From: Duganella sp. CF402
GTDB taxonomy: Bacteria > Pseudomonadota > Gammaproteobacteria > Burkholderiales > Burkholderiaceae_D
Direction: 5' to 3'
Assembly: GCF_900109645.1 (NCBI RefSeq)
Contig: NZ_FOBG01000001.1
Span: forward strand, 1,984,001 to 2,048,000
Length of the DNA: 64,000 bases
Below, piece after piece: positions 61,782-64,000 of this stretch. A model generated the notes under the pieces. It saw only the letters and a program-made list of their open reading frames with translations, did not search any database and was not told the origin of the DNA. Every line of letters starts with the position of its first letter. The first letter of the stretch is position 1. The position numbers were made by a program, and so were the translations under genes.

Positions 61782-62693
61782 ATGAAGACTGACAATACTT
61801 CCCCATTGAGGAAAATTAGCTTCAAGTACCGAGCAGGACCCGCAGCATTGCGTTGCCTATCAGAAGGAGCTGCCTACTTTGCGCGCCCCTCAGAATTCAA
61901 CGACTGTCTTGAAGCACAATTCGATCACTCTAGTGTGGCTGACTATATCGCGCAAATGGATCAAACCATTAAAGAGATTGCGCAGCAACGCGGGGGAGTT
62001 GGCGGCTACTCCCTACCCGAGCACGCATTAGCTTCATTTGAGACCAAGTACGCATGCGACAACGCGAGCTTTTTGGATGCCGCTCAAAAAGTGGGCATCT
62101 ATTCCACGGCAAGCCGACCTGACAACCAGCCCATGTGGGCCTATTACTGTGATAATTCCAAGGGATTTTGTTTTGAACTAGAGTGGCCCGATCCGCTGCT
62201 GGCAAAGTATCAAATAGTGCCAATCGGCGTGGACTACTCTTCAACAGCCCGAATATATAACCGAGCTGACGTTTTTGAGAAATTAATCCGTGAAGAGGCC
62301 AACTTGCATCCAAAATGGTCGATGGCACAAATTCTAGAAGAGACCCGAACTGATTTTTTTAATTTCCGCTTTCAGATGCTAAATACCTGCAGAGCAGCAT
62401 CAATCAAGCACAGTGACTGGGCTCATGAGAACGAAGTAAGATTCATCACTCCTCGTGCTGGTCCCGTGCCGATAATAAAGGACATACTTAAGCGTGTTTA
62501 TTTCGTACGTACAGGTGCCAGCTACGCAATGAATGGTCGGCAAAGAAATGTGCGTAGCGACGCGAACCGATATGGGGCTCATCACAAAGATCCTGCAAGG
62601 CAGCCTCAAGCTCATCCACAAAACTGTCTGCCAACTGATCCGACACCTCTGCGTAATAGTCGGCAATTTCTTGCACGTCCAGCTCGGCGGTAG
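61782..62693 (+). CDS. DUF2971-like protein with replaced C-terminus
   Basis: This is an AT-rich gene encoding 303 residues. The first ~243 look like a DUF2971 family protein: SEGAAYFARPSEFNDCLEAQ, MWAYYCDNSKGFCFELEW and KHSDWAHENEVRFI. After about residue 243 (RVYFVRT) the frame runs through the antisense strand of the parE gene. The last 60 residues are therefore junk rich in Arg, Pro and His. The function of the family is not established. Lower GC than neighbours suggests transfer. It may still make a protein, but the original 3' end has been lost. Confidence 0.65.
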   Translation: MKTDNTSPLRKISFKYRAGPAALRCLSEGAAYFARPSEFNDCLEAQFDHSSVADYIAQMDQTIKEIAQQRGGVGGYSLPEHALASFETKYACDNASFLDAAQKVGIYSTASRPDNQPMWAYYCDNSKGFCFELEWPDPLLAKYQIVPIGVDYSSTARIYNRADVFEKLIREEANLHPKWSMAQILEETRTDFFNFRFQMLNTCRAASIKHSDWAHENEVRFITPRAGPVPIIKDILKRVYFVRTGASYAMNGRQRNVRSDANRYGAHHKDPARQPQAHPQNCLPTDPTPLRNSRQFLARPARR

Positions 62694-62721
62694 GCGAAAG
62701 TTTAAAATTCACATCATCCAC
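62488..62721 (-). pseudogene. ParE/RelE-type toxin, C-terminally truncated
   Basis: The 77-residue frame matches ParE-family toxins from NFKLSPTAELDVQEIADYY through HIGSRRYAHFFADHSLRSWHL. Intact members go on with a PYxIFYxxxxxxxxVxRVLHxxRD segment that holds catalytic or gyrase-binding residues. Here residue 70 is followed by YVRNKHA and a stop. The missing ~25 residues and the simultaneous loss of the DUF2971 end place a junction near 62511. The start overlaps the antitoxin stop by 8 bases, normal for a parDE pair. Toxin activity is doubtful. Confidence 0.65.
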
Positions 62722-62905
62722 GCCGAGAACGAATGCGCGCCTTGAGTGACGTGCTTAAGGCCGAGATAGTAGTTGGCTTCGACGGACCACTGTTCACGCC
62801 CTCCATGACCAGGTCGTAGACGCGCTTCTCCGCATTATTTTGCGGACCTGTTGCCTCGGCAGCGCGAGGCAGCGGGAGCTTCCGTTTTTTGGGTGACGTG
62901 GTCAT
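62714..62905 (-). CDS. antitoxin-like small protein (ParD-type)
   Basis: This 63-residue protein begins MTTSPKKRKLPLPRAAEATG. A helix region KRVYDLVMEGVNSGPSKPTT and a basic end SLKARIRSRRG follow. The pattern of a short protein with VxEGxxSGPSxP before a basic tail resembles ParD-family antitoxins. The start at 62905 is preferred over 62974. It is translationally coupled to the truncated parE. The assignment rests mainly on the partner and on the C-terminal pattern. Confidence 0.55.
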   Translation of the reverse strand: MTTSPKKRKLPLPRAAEATGPQNNAEKRVYDLVMEGVNSGPSKPTTISALSTSLKARIRSRRG

Positions 62906-63055
62906 GAACCAATTATAGGCTCCTGCGGACTGTGTTGAAAGGTGCAAGTGATTCTCCTTTTCGTCCAAAGCCACGCGGTTGATCTTTCTATACGCTCCTA
63001 GTCAATGCGGCATCCGCCGCAGACAGAGAGTGAAAAAAATCACCACGTAGGAGAC

Positions 63056-64000
63056 ATGATGAAGACACCACAGCACATTTTGATGTGCGGCGCAGGCATG
63101 CTTGCGCTCTGCGCCCCCGCCGTCGCGCAAACCGAAGACGCTGCGCCGGCGGATGCCCAACTGACCTCGGTCACCGTCACCGGTTCGCGCGTTATTAAAA
63201 ACGGCGACAGCAATCCATCCCCCACCACGGTCATGAACGCCGACGATCTGCTGACCGGGAAACCAGGAGCAACGCTGGCCGATGCACTGAATTCGCTGCC
63301 AGTGTTCGCCGGTTCGCGCGGCTCGGCCAGCAACCCCACCACCGCCGGCAGCGCCGCCGGCGGCAGCGGTTCCGCTAACCAGCTTAACCTGCGCAACATC
63401 GGCGCCCTGCGCACGCTGGTGCTGATGGACGGTAAACGCATTCCGCCTACCCTGTACAACGGCGCGGTCGACGTCGACCTGATCCCGCAGCTGTTTGTCG
63501 AACGAGTAGATGTGGTCACCGGCGGCGTCTCCGCCGTCTACGGTTCGGACGCCATGACCGGCGTGGTGAACTATGTGCTCGATCACAAATTCAACGGCGT
63601 CAAGGCCGACGCCAGCTATGGCGCATCGCAACTCGGCGACGCCAAAAAATCCAACGCCGCCCTGGCCTGGGGCGCAAACCTCGGGCGCGGCCTGCACGTC
63701 GAAGCCGGCATCGAATACCGCAAGGAAGACGGCATTGACCGCCGCTCGGACCGCGACTGGCTCAATCAGGTCGGCGTCACCGGCACCGGCACCGCCGCCA
63801 ATCCCTACGTGCTGCAATCGAACCTGCGCCAGAAGGGCTTTCCTTTCGGTGGCCTGATTACCAGCGGTGCGCTGGCCGGAAAAACCTTCAAGAGCAATGG
63901 CGTATTGAGCCCGTTCGTGGCCGGCACCGCGACCGGCACTGCAGCGATTGAAGTAGGCGGCGATGGTGGTTACTGGGACTCCGGCCTGCTGTCGCAGCTG
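63056..64000 (+). CDS. TonB-dependent receptor, N-terminal part (continues past window)
   Basis: This frame is open from ATG at 63056 to the window end (315 codons), with AGGAG just before it. It encodes a signal peptide ending PAVA, then QLTSVTVTGSRVIKNG (TonB box/plug start). The plug follows with LNLRNIGALRTLVLMDGKRIP and GGVSAVYGSDAMTGVVNYV, then the first barrel strands. ATG at 63059 is an equal alternative start. The ligand is unknown. The minus-strand open frame over the same bases is a GC-rich shadow. Confidence 0.9.
   Translation, partial: MMKTPQHILMCGAGMLALCAPAVAQTEDAAPADAQLTSVTVTGSRVIKNGDSNPSPTTVMNADDLLTGKPGATLADALNSLPVFAGSRGSASNPTTAGSAAGGSGSANQLNLRNIGALRTLVLMDGKRIPPTLYNGAVDVDLIPQLFVERVDVVTGGVSAVYGSDAMTGVVNYVLDHKFNGVKADASYGASQLGDAKKSNAALAWGANLGRGLHVEAGIEYRKEDGIDRRSDRDWLNQVGVTGTGTAANPYVLQSNLRQKGFPFGGLITSGALAGKTFKSNGVLSPFVAGTATGTAAIEVGGDGGYWDSGLLSQL

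Noticed and set aside
63002-63817. 271-codon minus-strand open frame at the right end
   Set aside because: The plus strand encodes a clear TonB receptor signal peptide and plug with an AGGAG site. The minus frame has no family features.

Overview
The window is a dense, high-GC chromosomal segment from a betaproteobacterium, most likely Burkholderiales/Oxalobacteraceae (Duganella- or Massilia-like). The reasons are the several large TonB-dependent receptors, the Gram-negative trimeric porins, the vanillate, gallate and beta-ketoadipate gene sets with their layout, and MCPs with a CheR-binding tail. The taxon is inferred from gene content only. No rRNA, tRNA, CRISPR array, integrase or insertion sequence was recognised, and no intergenic stretch exceeds about 300 bases.

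Region 1 (1-10.9 kb) is a quinate/shikimate locus: an MFS transporter (cut by the window edge), AroQ, a 3-dehydroshikimate dehydratase whose two usual domains are separate coupled genes, a shikimate/quinate dehydrogenase and a TetR regulator. A TonB receptor and a secreted esterase share an operator-like site with the dehydrogenase promoter. An AT-richer two-gene ATPase/HNH nuclease module of Septu (PtuAB) type sits inside this locus. Region 2 (10.9-15.3 kb) is vanillate demethylase vanAB with a solute-binding protein, the MarR-type regulator vanR and a secreted single-Cache protein. Region 3 (15.3-24.7 kb) is pcaIJF followed by a LivHMGF-type ABC transporter, pcaR, a porin and a second solute-binding protein. 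Two PcaR-box palindromes tie these together. Products of regions 1 and 2 would converge on protocatechuate, and region 3 finishes the beta-ketoadipate pathway. The ring-cleavage genes pcaGH are not in the window.

Region 4 (24.7-36.5 kb) holds a Crp-type regulator, a small conserved-looking protein, and a gluconate-type polysaccharide operon: gntK, a TonB receptor, GntP permease, a double beta-helix protein with a gluconolactonase-like propeller, and an esterase. LacI-family operator-like sites lie upstream, and an MHS-family transporter is divergent. Region 5 (36.5-41.4 kb) is a signalling operon (NarL-type regulator, histidine kinase, lone receiver, chemoreceptor). Region 6 (41.4-50.3 kb) is a gallate catabolic cluster: ligJ-type hydratase, aldolase, tautomerase, a LysR regulator with two HTH domains, transporter, gallate dioxygenase and porin. 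It also contains a decayed dehydrogenase and a second single-Cache gene.

Region 7 (50.3-64 kb) is more mixed: a siderophore-reductase/MarR pair, two adjacent pseudogenes (manganese catalase and ZIP transporter), a hybrid histidine kinase, and an unusual two-gene operon encoding deacetylase-phosphatase and acyltransferase-ATP-grasp fusion proteins. It continues with a GH31 glycosidase, a diguanylate cyclase, a tail-to-tail truncation between a DUF2971-like gene and a parE toxin, and the start of another TonB receptor. The strongest candidates for new biology are the 54.2-58.1 kb fusion-protein operon, the ATPase/HNH module, and the predicted TetR regulon linking quinate catabolism to a receptor and an esterase.
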